Assembly (NCBI GenBank): GCA_001642005.1
Contig: LWCA01000015.1
Coordinates: 1-64,000, forward strand
Length of the DNA: 64,000 nt
From: Intoshia linei
Taxonomy: Eukaryota; Orthonectida; Rhopaluridae
Reading direction: 5' to 3'
How positions within the stretch are numbered: the first letter of the stretch is position 1; each line of letters begins with the position of its first letter. Positions 1 through 13,261 of the stretch are shown in pieces. The position numbers were made by a program, and so were the translations under genes. Below the pieces are notes generated by a model. The model was given only the letters and a program-made list of their open reading frames with translations. It was not told the DNA's origin and did not search any database.

Positions 1-250
1 TGTTTTTTTGTGGGTAAAAATTTAATAGAATAGTAAAATTACTAATTAAAATATAACATGTTTTATATCTTCACTTATAAAAATATGTATATCGTTAAAA
101 TCAGAAAAATTAGCTGATTATTTTAATATATGTTACATTAAGTTTCTTTTTTCAATGTTGGACAGAGTAATAGATAATTTTATATTTGAATTATCAAACA
201 ATAAACAATAATGTCAAAACAACTATCAATTTCCAGTTTTTTTTTATTAA

Positions 251-496
251 CTTTTAATGATCTTGACAACATTGCGAATCACCACATGTGAATGTGAACG
301 CTCCATTAGCATTTTGAGAAGATTGAAAACCTTTTTGAGATAAACAATGACTGGTAATCGTCTATGTGGACTGGCCCTCATGAATTGCCATGATGACTAT
401 AATTTTGATATTGAAAGTTTGGTTAATGAATTTGCAATACTGCATCCAAGAAGACTGAACCTAATTGATTTAGAATTATTTAATGAACAAAATTAA
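251..496 (+). pseudogene. hAT transposase C-terminal remnant
   Basis: This is the decayed end of a hAT-superfamily transposase. Read in one frame it gives the dimerisation-domain signature: a CERSISILRRLKTF stretch, then NRLCGLALMNCHDD, then FAILHPRRLNLIDLE, ending at a stop at 494-496. An in-frame TAA at 341-343 breaks it, and a further stop lies just upstream at 248-250. No catalytic DDE part is visible upstream, so only the last exon-like piece survives. It is probably unrelated to the MSH4 gene that follows, but it may explain the hAT-type MITEs elsewhere in the window. Confidence 0.8.
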
Positions 497-841
497 TTTA
501 TATTATTTTTTGTGCTAATCAATTTTTTTATTTTTGCGAAAAAATACAAATTGGGAAACTATTGTATAACAACCTTTAAATGTAATTAAAAGAGACGCTT
601 TAAAATCAAACTAGACGCCTAAATATATTGCTCGCCTCTCATTAACTAGTTTCTTGGATCTGCCCTGATATGATTGTACTTATTTTGATAAATTTAATAT
701 ATTTTTTTAATTGCATATTGGTCGGTCAGGTTCAGGTTAGAATAACAGCCATATAAATTTTTAATAATGTAATTTTACAAAATAATAAAATAAAATAATT
801 TTAGTTTTATTAAAAATAAAGGAAATGGAAATATTTCCTTC

Positions 842-985
842 TAGGGTTGGTAAAACTAGATTTTTCCCTAAAGGCTTGGTAAAACTGGATTTTTTCTTTT
901 TGGGTTGTTAAGACTATATTTTTCTCTAAAAGCTTGGTATATCTAGATTTTTCTAATAAGAGTTGGTAAAACTATATTTTTGAAT
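842..985. repeat. degenerate ~40-bp tandem repeat (TTGGTAAAAYTGGATTTTTC unit)
   Basis: Four imperfect units carry the core TTGGTAAAACTRGATTTTTC separated by short T- and A-rich spacers. The same unit recurs at 8757-9003, 30490-30575, 32577-32915, 37438-37650 and 43927-44562, in both orientations. In several of those places it sits inside hAT-like elements, so this copy is probably the interior of a decayed one. Confidence 0.65.
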
Positions 986-1513
986 GTTTTGAAAATTTTA
1001 AATGATGCATATATGAATCATTGGATGTGAAATGGTTAATAGCACACATTGAGTTTTACAATTGAAATCTCTATAGAATATTTTATTCTAATCTTCTGTA
1101 TATCTATGATTAACTTATGTATCTATTATTTCTGTAAGATATTGAAATAAAACATTTAATAATTTTTAAAATCCACACACCTCCAACAAATTTTTTTAAA
1201 TAAATAATATCCATTCTCTTATCCCGGATTTACCGTGACTTCGTTTAACCAAAAAAACATATATTTTTTAGTTTTCTAAGATAAGTTGAAACTTGCAATA
1301 TATTATTACCGAATTTACCGGTCCGTGATCCGTCATTTCAAATATTTTAATTCCTTATGAAATATAAAATAATATGTATTAATTACAGGTTGGGACGATT
1401 TTTTGAGATTGAGTGTGAGAAGTAGTGAATACGAAATGCAATTAAAAGAAAAGTAATCAAATTAAACCTAGAAAAAATTATTCATTAAAATTTTATTTTT
1501 TACAATTATACAG

Positions 1514-4500
1514 ATATAATATATTGGGAGCTCTTGCTGCAGTAATTAATTTTACCGAAACTACATACAATTTACAATTTTATGAAAATTCTCTGCATAT
1601 ATGCTTTTATAAAAATGCAGATTATTGCAGTATAGGTAATTTTTGTTTTAAGTCTTATTCAAATTTTGAATTTCAGATAGTGTAACAGTTTCAAATTTGG
1701 AATTAATAAAATCTAACTACAATCTACAAAAATACACGTTAATTGATGTATTAAATGGATGTGAAACAAAGTCTGGCATGTACTTATTGAGAGAAAATAT
1801 TTTGAGTCCTTTAACGAGTATATTCACTTAGACATATTTATTTACATTAATAGCTTTATCACCGTTACACTTTAGACAGAGATACAATAATATCCCGCCA
1901 AAATTCTGTTGAAGAATTAGTTACAAAAAAAGATAAATTACGTCAAGTTTGTAATGTTTTAAAGAAAATTGTTGATTTTAAAATAATATTACCTCTATTT
2001 TCTATTAAATCCGAATTATATACAAATAAATCTATTGAAAACAAAATTTCTGGCTTAATAGCTTTGAAACAAAACCTAGAAATTTGCACTACTTTACAAC
2101 AAATTACACAAGAATTTCAGAGTCCCATTATAATTGAAATTCGAAATGTTTGTTTTTATATTTTTGGGATAAATTACAAATTTTATTGACATAAAATTAG
2201 GCTGTGAGCTCACAAGACATCATTGATATATTGGAAACACTAAACACATATATGCAATCGGAAGTACAATTTTCAAATGCACCGCTTAAATTTAGAACAA
2301 ATAAATGTCATTGCATAAAAGTAAATATATTGGGAAATTAAAATATTTGTATGAATTTAGAATAATATCAACGGTAATCTTCAAAATTTTGATAATTTGA
2401 ATACATATTTTTGCAACAATAGGATACTTGGATATTACTAGAAAAATGTACATCGAACTTGTAAATGATGCACCCGGTAAGATGATTAAAATTTAAATAT
2501 ATAATATAATTTTGGTTATAAATTAGATATTATAAATTCACTTCGAGAATATCACAAACTGCCATTGCTGTTAGCTTATAATACAACACGAGGTTATCAT
2601 ATAAAACTTACAGTTGACAACGCAAACGTTGAATTACCAAGCGATTTTATAAAAGTTCAGCGAAAGAGAAATTTTATATTATTTACAGTTGATGAATTGG
2701 TATTTAAGTAATAATAATCAAATACAGTCATATTTTAGATTATACTTAACCGTAAATATTCAAATAACTATTATTTTACATTAATTTAAATATAGTTCGT
2801 ATATCTCAATGTGTTCAAGAAATATTTTTTCTTTCAAACAGGTAATATCATTGTTTTTTTATTATTAATTATTATATTAATTGTTTAAATTATACATTTA
2901 TATTAATTTAATTATCATAGTATTGTAACAGAATTAATTGAAAAAGTGGCACCTAAACTTTACTCTTTGTATTATATTACAGATAATATTTATCTATTAG
3001 ACATATTGTGCTGTTTTGCAAAATATAGTTTTAACAATGGAACAGGTAAAACATATATTATAATATACAATGTCTATATTCATTTAATATAGTTAGGCCT
3101 CAATTTGGAGAAACATTGATTATAAAAAATGCTAAGCATGCCATAATGAACGCAATGCCTGATTTACAAATATCTAATAATATAGTTTAAAATATAATAA
3201 TAATTACGTTACATATTTTTAAGTTAATTTTAATGGCCCAAGTTAAAAATTATTTATTTTTTGTGGTACATATTCTTAAATAGGTTCCCAATCAGTGGTT
3301 AATGTAAATCTTTGTTTTCATAACTATATGATTATAATACTATGATACACGTCTGATGTATATCACACTTTTGGACGAAGATAAAATTTAAATTATTCTA
3401 CATTTAATATAGTTATTTTTATAATTAATATACATATATATATTATTTAATTAATAAGATATGTCAGAAAAATGAAAAAATTGTATTGAAATTTATTGAT
3501 AGAAATATCTAACGTTGATAATTACTGATTATTGTTATAAATCATTAATTTTGGTTAAAATATGATTTTTAGCTCAAAAAAAATTAAATTATTTTAGAGT
3601 TTAAATCAAGATAAAACTGGAATGATTATTACAGGATCTAATATGGTAAATTTTAAAATAATAGTTAGCATCATGATTAGAGTTTATCAAAATTAATATT
3701 TAAGTAAATTTATAAATTTTTACTTTTAATTCACATGTAATATTTACGCTATTCATCGCTAATTCCACAAAATATTAGAAACCATAATTTTAATTGCCTT
3801 ACATCCAATTATTTTTAAGTATTACTTTATTAAAAAAATAATATAATGATTTTGCGATAATGAAGGTTACGATTGCAACATTAAAGTTTAAACGTATAAT
3901 TAATGTTGCCATAACTATACAAGTAAATATTATTGTTATGAAAGCACAGTATAACCTCGCTTATGAACGAATTTTGAAAAGTACCCCACAAACCAAGGGC
4001 CTAGGTCTTAGGTGAATCAAGGACAGATTAAACCAGGACGGAATACGAGGCGTTCTAGTAAAAAAGATTGTTGGTGGGATTTTTTTTGCTCTAAGATTAT
4101 TAGGCAAGTGAAAGACTTGACAAAAAAATTATTTTTGGATATTAGAAAGGTTATTAATCAATCAAATTGAAAAAAACTTGATATTTTCAGTTTAAATTAA
4201 GTTATCATAAATTTTGATTTAATTTCACAAAATAAACATACAAAGAAAATGAAAAATACAATAGAATAATAAAAAAATAAATAAACATCAAATAGTTGAA
4301 TTTTCATTCTTTTTTTTTGATTATATATATTTGAATATTTTTTTTTCATCGTAATTATTACCACTCAATTGCCAAATTTTCTTGTTCTTCTTTCTGTTGT
4401 TTACCTAAAAAAAAGAAACTTGTAACCTGTTTCTTCATTTAAAATTCAATTGAAAATGATATTTTTTAGAGTGGAAAATCGACATATCTCAAAATGATCG

Positions 4501-5377
4501 CAATTATCCAAATAATAGCTCAAATGGGTTGCCATGTTCCAGCAACCTTTGCATCAATAAAAATTAGGAAATCTATACTATCCAGAATGGGAAATGACAA
4601 TGATATTTTAGCCAATTGTTCCACTGTAACAAATGAAATGAAGGAACTAAATTATGTATGTAAAAATTGTGACCAAGATTCGTTGATAATATTAGATGAA
4701 TTGGGAAGAGGTAAAATTATATACAGCAATCATGTTAACTTGTAATTGACCATTAATAGGTACTAGTTTACAAGAAGGAGTAGCGTGTGCCATTGCAATA
4801 ATTCTGTATTTATTAAAAAAAAAGGTAAATTTCATTTTTTAATTTTTTTCACGTAACATTTTGATATTTAGAGTTTTTTAATTGTTGCCACACATTTCAA
4901 TGAAATTTGCTTGTTAAGCATGGTTAATAAACACCTACAAAAGTAAATTAATTGTTTTTGATAATTTTAAAAAACTTAGCTATCATTTTCAAATGAAATC
5001 AACAGTAATCGATGGGAAATTTCAATTAAATTTCGATAGAAAATTACATTATGGTAGTATGATTAACGTTGAAAATTATGGAATATTTATTTCTAACATT
5101 ACTTCTTTCCCTAAGTCCATCATTAAACGAGCAGAAGAAATTGCCCATCAATTGAGTATATCCACAGTAAAACTAATTTTTATGATAAGAGATAATAATA
5201 TTATACTAGACGATAGGCGATGACAAAATAAAAAATTTCATGAAATTAGAGCAAACAATGATTTCTCTAATTTCAAACTTTTATGACGCTGAATGTGATG
5301 ATGATGAAAAGAAATATGAAATGCACCACAACGCTGCAAGGATACTTAAAGAAATTCAAAATAAATATTCCAATTAA
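1514..5377 (+). CDS. MSH4: MutS homologue MSH4 (meiotic recombination), 5' part missing
   Basis: MSH4 pairs with MSH5 as a clamp that stabilises meiotic recombination intermediates and promotes crossovers. Seventeen exons join in phase: 1514-1635, 1677-1817, 1876-2147, 2201-2320, 2361-2373, 2423-2476, 2527-2699, 2739-2751, 2796-2841, 2921-3045, 3093-3184, 3598-3645, 4470-4710, 4760-4824, 4872-4942, 4980-5155 and 5217-5377, about 643 residues. The Walker A motif TGSNMSGKSTYLK spans an exon junction; Walker B is LIILDELGRG and the ATPase H loop is VATHFNE. The core matches MSH4 (ILGALAAV, RGYHIKL, LPSDFIK), and it lacks the mismatch-reading N-terminal domain, as MSH4 does. Two exons are only 13 nt. 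The first exon found begins mid-codon, so the connector-domain exons lie upstream of the window, are lost, or were missed. The 824-nt intron from 3646 is A+T-rich and has a pogo-like end near 3946. Confidence 0.88.
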
Positions 5378-5777
5378 AATAACAATAATAGTAAAATTAT
5401 AATTTTAATGCATCATTTTTTACAATTCCATAACCTAACAAGTGAACTATAGTACGTGATAAGTTGGTGCAGGTCTTTTTTGTTTTTCACGCGATATTTC
5501 CAGCACTATAAATGTGTAAATGAAAATTTCAATACCTAAAAGTTGAATACTTGTTTATCGTCAGTAACTTTTAATGACGTTTCTTTTTCAGTGGGTCTAT
5601 ATTTTAAAACAGCTCTACACTACAAAATATATTAAATAGACATGATTAAATACTTTGAAAGGATTTTCTTTATGTAAATTAGCCGTTTTCAAAACAAAAT
5701 CATCAAAATGTTTAATCAACATACCAATACGAATTTAATTCAAGTTTAAATTTATTTCATAAACTTTATTGTCAACA
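5378..5777. other. MSH4-WARS1 intergenic spacer
   Basis: A+T-rich spacer between two genes on the same strand. It must hold the end of the MSH4 transcript and the promoter of the next gene. I see no distinct element in it. Confidence 0.5.
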
Positions 5778-7654
5778 ATGGATGAAGATTTAGTTACTCC
5801 TTGGGAGGTAAAGGCTTGTAATTCACACGGGATTAATTATGACAAATTAATTGGTAAATTTCTATTTTACATTTATAATTTAAATTACGTTTTTGCAAAT
5901 TTACATTTAGTTAAATTTGGAACGTCCACGATAGACGATGCTCTCATTAAACGCTTTGAAAGGCTTATTGGCAAACCGGTTCATCATTTATTGAGACGTG
6001 GTCATTTTTTTACACATAGGTTTATCTGATATTTGTACAATAATTTTATCATATTTTAGAGATTTCGATTTAATTTTAACTGCTTATGAAGAAGGGAAAC
6101 AGATTTATCTGTATACTGGGCGCGGACCCTCATCTGCCTCCTTGCATATTGGTCATTTGATTCCCTTTATATTTACAAAGTAACACTTTATTTTTAATTT
6201 TTCGTATTTACACGTATCAAAAAAGTTTACTTTGCAATTATAAAAAGTTATGCATGACAGAACGAATGGAAAATTTTTTCCTATTAATTTAAACTAAAAT
6301 CATCCAAATTTCAATAAAAAATATCCAATCTTGTGGCTAATAGTTTTGAAGCTTTTCCAAATATAACTCTTCAATAACATCCACGATGGATGTGCAATAT
6401 CAATGTTGGTAAAAAATATTTTATATAGCTTATCAATATCGAAAATAACTCATAAAATTGATGATTTTACCGTGGTGACGCTAGCATAATGGATATCTAT
6501 TCAATTTTGCTTAACTATTTGAAATAACGGTTACCACATTGATATTGCGCATCCACGTCGTGTTTTATCTAGTATATCACAATAAGCGATTAAAAATTCA
6601 ACATCTAAAAACTACCCAATTTAGTGAACTCTTCCAGACTACATTATTATTGTTTAGATGGCTACAAGATGTGTTTAATGCACCTCTGATTATCCAATTC
6701 ACTGACGACGAAAAGTATTTATGGAAAAATATAAGTTTAAAAGAAATGGAATCGTACGTATTCGAAAACATTAAAGATGTATTGGCAGTGGGTTTTAATA
6801 TAAACCGTGTATACGTCCAAATCAATACAATGGCTATGCAGTACTTTTGTATTATTAGTTATACAATTTTAGCCAAAACCCATTATTTTATCCTACCGTA
6901 TTGTCGATCCAAAAACATATAACTTTGAATCAAGTTAAGGCAATATTTGGAATTAAAGAAAGCGATTCTATAGGGAAATGCGCTTTTCCTGCAATAGAAG
7001 CTGCTCCTTGTTTTTCAGCTATGTATAAAAAAATTTTTAGAACGAATGAAAACGTTCGTTGTCTCATTCCGTGTGCGATAGATCAAGTATGTTATGTTTT
7101 AAAATGTTATATTTTTGTTTTTTCAGGATCCATTCTTTCGGATGTCTCGTGATGTGGCGCCTAAATTGAGATTTTTAAAACCATCATTGTTACTATCTAA
7201 ATTTATACCCTCTCTACAAGGTGCCATGGAAAAAATGAGCTCAAGTGACAATAGTACGTCCATTTTTCTGAGTGATTCTCCAAAAGATATTAAAAATAAA
7301 ATTAACAAGTACGCTTTTTCCGGTGGAAAAGATACCGTGGATGAGCACAGAAAATTTGGTGGAGATTGTAGCGTTGATGTTGCTTATCAGTATCTAACAT
7401 TTTTTATGGAAAATGATAATAAATTGAACCAAATCAGAAAGGTACAATTAAAATTATAAATTATAAAATAATTCATGATTTATTCGCTATATATTTATTA
7501 GGACTATACGGACGGGACTTTGTTGAGTGGAGAAATGAAAAACTATGCTATAGCTGCTATTACTGCAAAACTTGTAGAATTTCAAGAACGAAGAAAACTA
7601 ATTACTTCTGATCATATCAGTTTGGTTACGAATTATAGGGATTTGAGTTTGTAG
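5778..7654 (+). CDS. WARS1: cytoplasmic tryptophanyl-tRNA synthetase
   Basis: This enzyme charges tRNA-Trp with tryptophan using ATP. It is a class I synthetase of the eukaryotic cytosolic type. Seven exons (5778-5853, 5911-6019, 6060-6179, 6658-6840, 6873-7086, 7127-7441, 7502-7654) give 389 residues in a continuous frame. The class I HIGH signature is exact at about residues 91-94 (LHIGHLIPF), and the KMSKS-type loop is KMSSS at about 270-274. [17 protein letters not shown], the [15 protein letters not shown] block and the FSGGKDT and EHRKFGG blocks are all present. It starts [11 protein letters not shown] and so lacks the N-terminal WHEP domain of vertebrate WARS1. The ATG at 5778 fits that core start. 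The introns are mostly 32-60 nt; intron 4 is only 32 nt and intron 3 (6180-6657) is the long one. Confidence 0.95.
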
Positions 7655-7753
7655 ATTTTCCACTTTTGTCAATAAATAACTATTTAACATAAATATGCTT
7701 TCTAATTTTTATTTTTTATTTATTCAACACTAACATTTAAATTTCTTGCAAAA

Positions 7754-10700
7754 ATGAGTTTGAAAAAAAAAGATAATTCTTGGTTCAAGTCTTTGGAAAA
7801 ATATCAATTTAACAATGAATACTTTGTTATATTTTCATTATGTATTGCAGCCGTCAACTTTGGCTGGCTTAATATCGATATTTTGCTAGCTTATGCTGTA
7901 CCCGATTTCAAATGTACTCCAGTATTGAATGAAAATTTCTCTAACACTGTCAATCATAATTCAACCTTTGACGGTAGATGCTACGTCAACGTTAAAATAA
8001 AGGATTTGTATGTAATTGAGAGTAACCTTTACTAAAAAAATATTATACTTTATATTTTCATATAGGATGTCAAAATTGGACATTCGGTAGCGAATTTGGA
8101 AAAACTATAAGTACAGATGTAATTATTGGCATACATATATTTAATTAACTATTATTTTAAATTGGAAAATTTTGATTAATTAGTCGTATCAGCACATTAT
8201 TTAGAGAAATAATTTAAATATACTTTACTGGAAAGTGTTCCAAATATCGATAAATTGAATAGTTAAATCATGCTTTCACGCTGAATACTAATGATAATAT
8301 TTGCTAAATCAATCTAATATAAAAAATTTCCACTTTTTAAGGAAAAAATTTAGTTTTACAAACCCCTAAGGAAAAATTTCACTTTTACCTACTTTGAAAT
8401 TAACTAAGTACAGCTGAAAAATATTTTCTAAGAAAATAAATGCTATTACGTTATCCATGTGCTTCATAAAAAAGAAAATGGGATGTAACCGTGAATTTGC
8501 ATTTAAAAACACTTGGAAAGCGAGGTAGACCACTAAAAAGATTTAATAAAGCAAATATAAAATATTTCAAGGACAGAAAAATCCATAATGAATAAATTTT
8601 TTTTAATTTTATTTTAAAAATTTTTATTTGTTTCATCATAAGTTTAAGTAAGTATTAAAGCGGTTATAACATCTGTTTATGGATAATCCTTTTATTTAGG
8701 AACTTTATTAGGAATTTTTGTTTTGTTTGTGATGCTGATTTTTTATGAGGTACTCTGCAATAGGGTAAAATTTGATTTTTCCTTTTAGGGTTGGTAAAAA
8801 TGGAATTTTCTCTAAAGGTTTGGTAAAGCTTGATTTTTCATAAAAGTTTGGTAAAACTGGAATTTTGCCTAAATGGTTGGTTAAACTGAATTTTTCCTTA
8901 TGGTTTGGTAAAAGTGGATTTTTAGTAAAAATGGTTAGATTTAGTAAAAATAGTTGGATTTTAGTAAAAATGGTTAGATTTTAGTTAAAGTATTTGGATT
9001 TAAGTAGACACCCATTAAGAAGGATATCTTGATTCACATTCTCATTCGAACCTAAAAAAATAACATGTTTATTTATTCATTGCATAAATTTGTTATATAC
9101 TTTTTTTTATTTATTTATTTTTACTTTATGATAAATTAATCTATGATAACAAATTTTTTGTAGTGTCCCGATTCCTCAATCACGTGAAAACTTTTTATGT
9201 ACCCTAATATTTCAAATCGATTAGGGATCCCTTTAGTGAACCCTACATGTTTATTAGAACCCAACGGTTTAAAAGAATTGTTTATCAATGTATTATAATG
9301 CGTTATATTAATTTGGTATTAATATTATTAATAATACATTATAATAGATTATACCCATTGTAATATACACTTGTAATTATATAATACTTACCAATTAATA
9401 ATTTTTTAGTGGTCTCTAGTATGTGATAGAACCAAATTCATTTATATTCTCAATATTATTATCGCTATTGGAATGTCACTGTCAAGTCTATTCAGTGGTT
9501 GGTTCGCAGATAGGTTAACTATTTTAATATACAATTATTATTGTTATCCAGTCGTTAATTGAAAATTTGAGATTTTTTTATGATAAATTTTGGTACTTAA
9601 AGTTTTCAATCGACATTTGCAAAATGTTTATTTATTCTAATCTTATCATTAGCTAGTGTATGTCACATTGTCACATTATTCATCATAAAAATATTCCTGT
9701 AGGTTAGAATTCTCAATGACCCTTGAGCGTAAGGAAGGCATTACTTTTGTCGCCTTATGTTGACATGTTTTTTTAATGTACGGGGGTTTTCTTCTTTCGT
9801 TTAATCTTACTGTAACTGTTTATAGATTCGGACGCAAGTATACTAGCCTTCTCAGCTATTTATTTTGTTATATATCTCGATGTCTTATAGTGTTTTCTCC
9901 AAATATTTACGTTTACTCATTATTTCGATTGCTTTCTAGTTTATTTGACATGTCGTCATTTATTATATTTTGGATACTGGGTATGCTCTTAATTTATTTA
10001 TTTATAATATCGTCATTTCCCAGGTCTTGAAAATTTTTCAGAACATAAGAGATTCAACGTAAACATTTTAGTCGTGTTTTCTTGGAGTATTGGCTTAACA
10101 TCGATTGCAGGAATATATTATTTCATCAAAAATTGGAAACATGCAACTTTAATCATCAGCAATACCACTATTCTGTCCTGCATTTGCATTCTTTGGTAAT
10201 TTTTAATGGTTAGCAATTAAAACGTACAAACTCATCATGTTGGTTTGCTACGTCCTTTATTTATTATAAGATCATGTCATTGTCATTTAAATTTTAATTT
10301 ATTTTACTAAAAAATTTCGCTTATTGTTCATGGTTATTAACAATAACGTGTTATTAATAATCATTTTTAAAACTTGATAATAACAATATATGGTACAATA
10401 ACACAAAAAGAAACATTGTGAATAATTTATGATATTTATGATTTATTTTCGCATGAAACCTTGTATGTATTTTATCTGAAAAATATATGATAAACACAAA
10501 TAATAATAATAAATAATGTTAGGAATAATAATGTGTATAACAAATGATTAATCTTAAGTTGATTAATTGATATATTGTGAAATAACTAGAGACTAATATG
10601 AAAAAATGTTTTAATATAATTATGAATCTGATTGAATCGTTTACCTTTAGCACATTATTAATGTAATTACAATACCTTAAGAAAAATAAAATAATGACAT

Positions 10701-13261
10701 TTCTTTTATGATATTAATTTTAAGTCAATTTTTAATTTTTTGTATTGAGTAATTACATTTGAGACCATTTAACAAATTTTTAGTAAAACTTGACAATTTA
10801 TATTACACTGACTGCATTTAATTTATAATTATAAAATTTGTTAAAAATAGTTAGTATGAGTTTTCAGTTTATGTAGCATAAAAAATGACAATATCATACT
10901 AAATGGTGTTTAGATTAAATTTTTTTAATTCGAAGCGGTGAAAGGTGTTTCACTAATTATAATAATCGAAAATGTTTTAGGGTCACTGTTAAATTTAAAG
11001 AAGGATTAAGGGAAAATGTACAGTTTTAGGATGATTAAATTTTTAAATTAAAAAAGATGGTATTTCATAATACAGTATGTAGTTGATTTTTCCATGCAAA
11101 AAAACTTTAATTTTGAAAAAAATTATGCTCAATTTTCAAAAATGACTGAAATGATATTATATCTATATTTGATTTTATTTTGTACTACAATTTGTAGTTT
11201 AATGAAAGAATCAGAATCATGGCAAAAGTTATCTGAAATCAAAGAAAATCTAAATTTTGATAAAGATGCTACAGATCAAAGTGAATTAGTACATTTATTT
11301 ATATTGGTTTTTATGTATGAGACATATAAGTGATATTTTTTAAAGTAGGGAGTAAATGAGCCCAGAATAGATTTTTTTATATTTCATTAATTAGACATCA
11401 ATAAATGATCGGTCAGCCTTTTTATAGTTTGTTAGAGGTAATCTTTTTTATTTTTGGCAATTCAGTTTAACCTAAAAGCTAAAATCTGTAAATTGGTTGG
11501 TGGGAGTAGTAGTTTTTAATTTTATCTAAAATATTTTTGCAGTTCTTTCAAAAATGTCTCCACCATATTTATATAAGTTTTAATTACTGATAAAATAGGT
11601 TTAAGATAATGTAATGTAATGTTTTAAAAATATGCATTTTTCATATCTATTGATTATTAGAAAATTCGATCTGGAATAATCAATATATTTAACGATAAAC
11701 CAATGCGAAAAAAAGCTCTTGCTCTATACATTATGGGGTAATTAATACACGTTCATTGGACTAGTCATTTATTAATATATAATATTATAATTGCTATTAG
11801 ATTCACTACTAGCACAATTTGTTATGGTATGAATTTTAGTTCTCAGTATTTTTATCAGAATGTATATGTGACGGTATCTGCTTTCAATTGTACCTACTTG
11901 TTTTCCACTATTGCCATTTATTTTATGTATAATTTTAATGTCAAAGTCAAAAAAAAATATATTATCACATTTAATTTGATTTCTGCCACTGTTTCCTTTG
12001 TTGTTTTATCTTTTCTTGAAGCAAGTAATTAATAATCAATATCATCATATCATGATTATTATCATGTATAATTGTACAGTATGACCCCGCTGATTTATTA
12101 TTATGTAACATTGATAGAAAATTTTTATCGATTTCCAAAAAAATATGCGTGTGTCCGTGAGAATCAAATAAAAAATTTTATCAAATTTTTCTTGATTCTA
12201 TAGCTATAGAATATAAAATTTAATCTCCTATAGGAAAATTTCTAAAATTTTCTACCATGTTGCCAGATTTTTGGAATTTAACCCAAAGCCTTAATGACAT
12301 TATTATTAAAAAATCCCATTTTATCCCACCTTTAATAAAATGTAATAATATTTAATAAAAAATACAATTTTAAACCCTCAATTGAAAAATCGATTTAAAT
12401 TAAGTATTAATCAAACCACCAAAATAAAAAATTTTTTTTTTCCAATATTTCTTTGAAAAACACGATTTACCAAATCTTATGAGAAAAAACTCTTATTCCA
12501 ACCTCAAAATAAAAATCAATTTTATGAATTCTTAAGTAAAAAATCCGATTTTATTAAATTTTATATAAAAAAACCCTTAATTTTATCATAAACGTTTTAT
12601 ATTTTATGTTTCCTTGGGGGTCCAAAAAAAATAAATATTTTGAAATGGGATCCGTCAGTATTAGAATAAAGAACCACAGCTTTAATGTATATAAAATTTA
12701 ATATGTGTGTGTCAGTGTATTATATACCTTATATTTAAAACATTAACAGTCATAGAATTTACACAAACCGAATTTTTAATACTTTTTTTCGCGTGGGATG
12801 TGTTTATCTATGTTTACTTTTCCTAATTTGAGTCCGTCAGGGTCAAACTTCAAATTTAATATAACGTGGAAGATACAACTAAACTTATTATAGATTCCGT
12901 AGCAATTCTTTTAGTTGGCGTATATGGACTACTAACCTTAGGAATGAACTTTTCATTGGGATATATATTGACACCGTTTCAATTTCCAGTGTCATTAAGA
13001 GGAAAAGGAACCTCTTTATTTGTTTTTTCTACACGATTGGGCCTGGTATTTGGTTCCGGAATTGTTTATTGGGTATTAAATTTTTAATGTCATACTTAAT
13101 GGTTTGAATAATCATACTCATTTTAGCAAAAATCAAATCCAGTCATAATAGCAGTCATATACAGTATTCTAGGACTAATTACTACAATATTACTAATGCT
13201 GTACGTTCCTACTAAATCTTCATTCAAAGACAAGGATATATTAGTAGAAAATTTAAAATAA
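7754..13261 (+). CDS. SLC22-like organic ion transporter (MFS)
   Basis: A major-facilitator transporter resembling the SLC22 organic cation/anion/carnitine family, expected in the plasma membrane. Ten exons (7754-7973, 8066-8118, 9410-9513, 9826-9980, 10024-10195, 11198-11288, 11661-11737, 11801-12024, 12873-13072, 13127-13261) keep frame and give 476 residues. The SLC22 pattern is clear: an extracellular loop with cysteine and GSEFGKTISTDWSLVCDR, then GWFADRFGRKY as the MFS loop 2-3 signature, then about twelve hydrophobic segments. The usual PESPRW motif after TM6 is reduced to KESESW, and the extracellular loop is short. Introns 2, 5 and 8 are large and carry repeats. Exons 6-8 are less conserved, so those boundaries are the least sure. 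The substrate cannot be told from the sequence. Confidence 0.85.
8757..9003. repeat. TTGGTAAAA tandem repeat in SLC22-like intron 2
   Basis: Six or more imperfect units with the TTGGTAAAA core and a TGGATTTTT half follow each other. The last few are shortened to TTTAGTAAAAATGGTTAGA-like units. It is the same family as 842-985. Confidence 0.65.
12230..12700. repeat. decayed hAT-like MITE body in SLC22-like intron 8
   Basis: This stretch shares blocks with 14331-14850 and, inverted, with 32491-33094: a 'CCTTGGGGGTCC' piece, 'AAATATTTTGAAATGGG', and TTTTATTAAATTTTA-rich filler. Clear terminal repeats were not found, so the ends are approximate. Confidence 0.45.

Larger units (their letters stand above)
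1..1513. other. 5' flank of MSH4: no convincing exon
   Basis: Apart from the hAT remnant and the tandem repeat this stretch is low-complexity A+T. A short open piece at about 1388-1455 follows a good acceptor but does not resemble MSH4. The missing N-terminal exons of MSH4 were not found here. Confidence 0.5.

Noticed and set aside
6598-6825. Minus-strand 75-codon frame opposite WARS1
   Set aside because: It is the antisense shadow of a conserved WARS1 exon.
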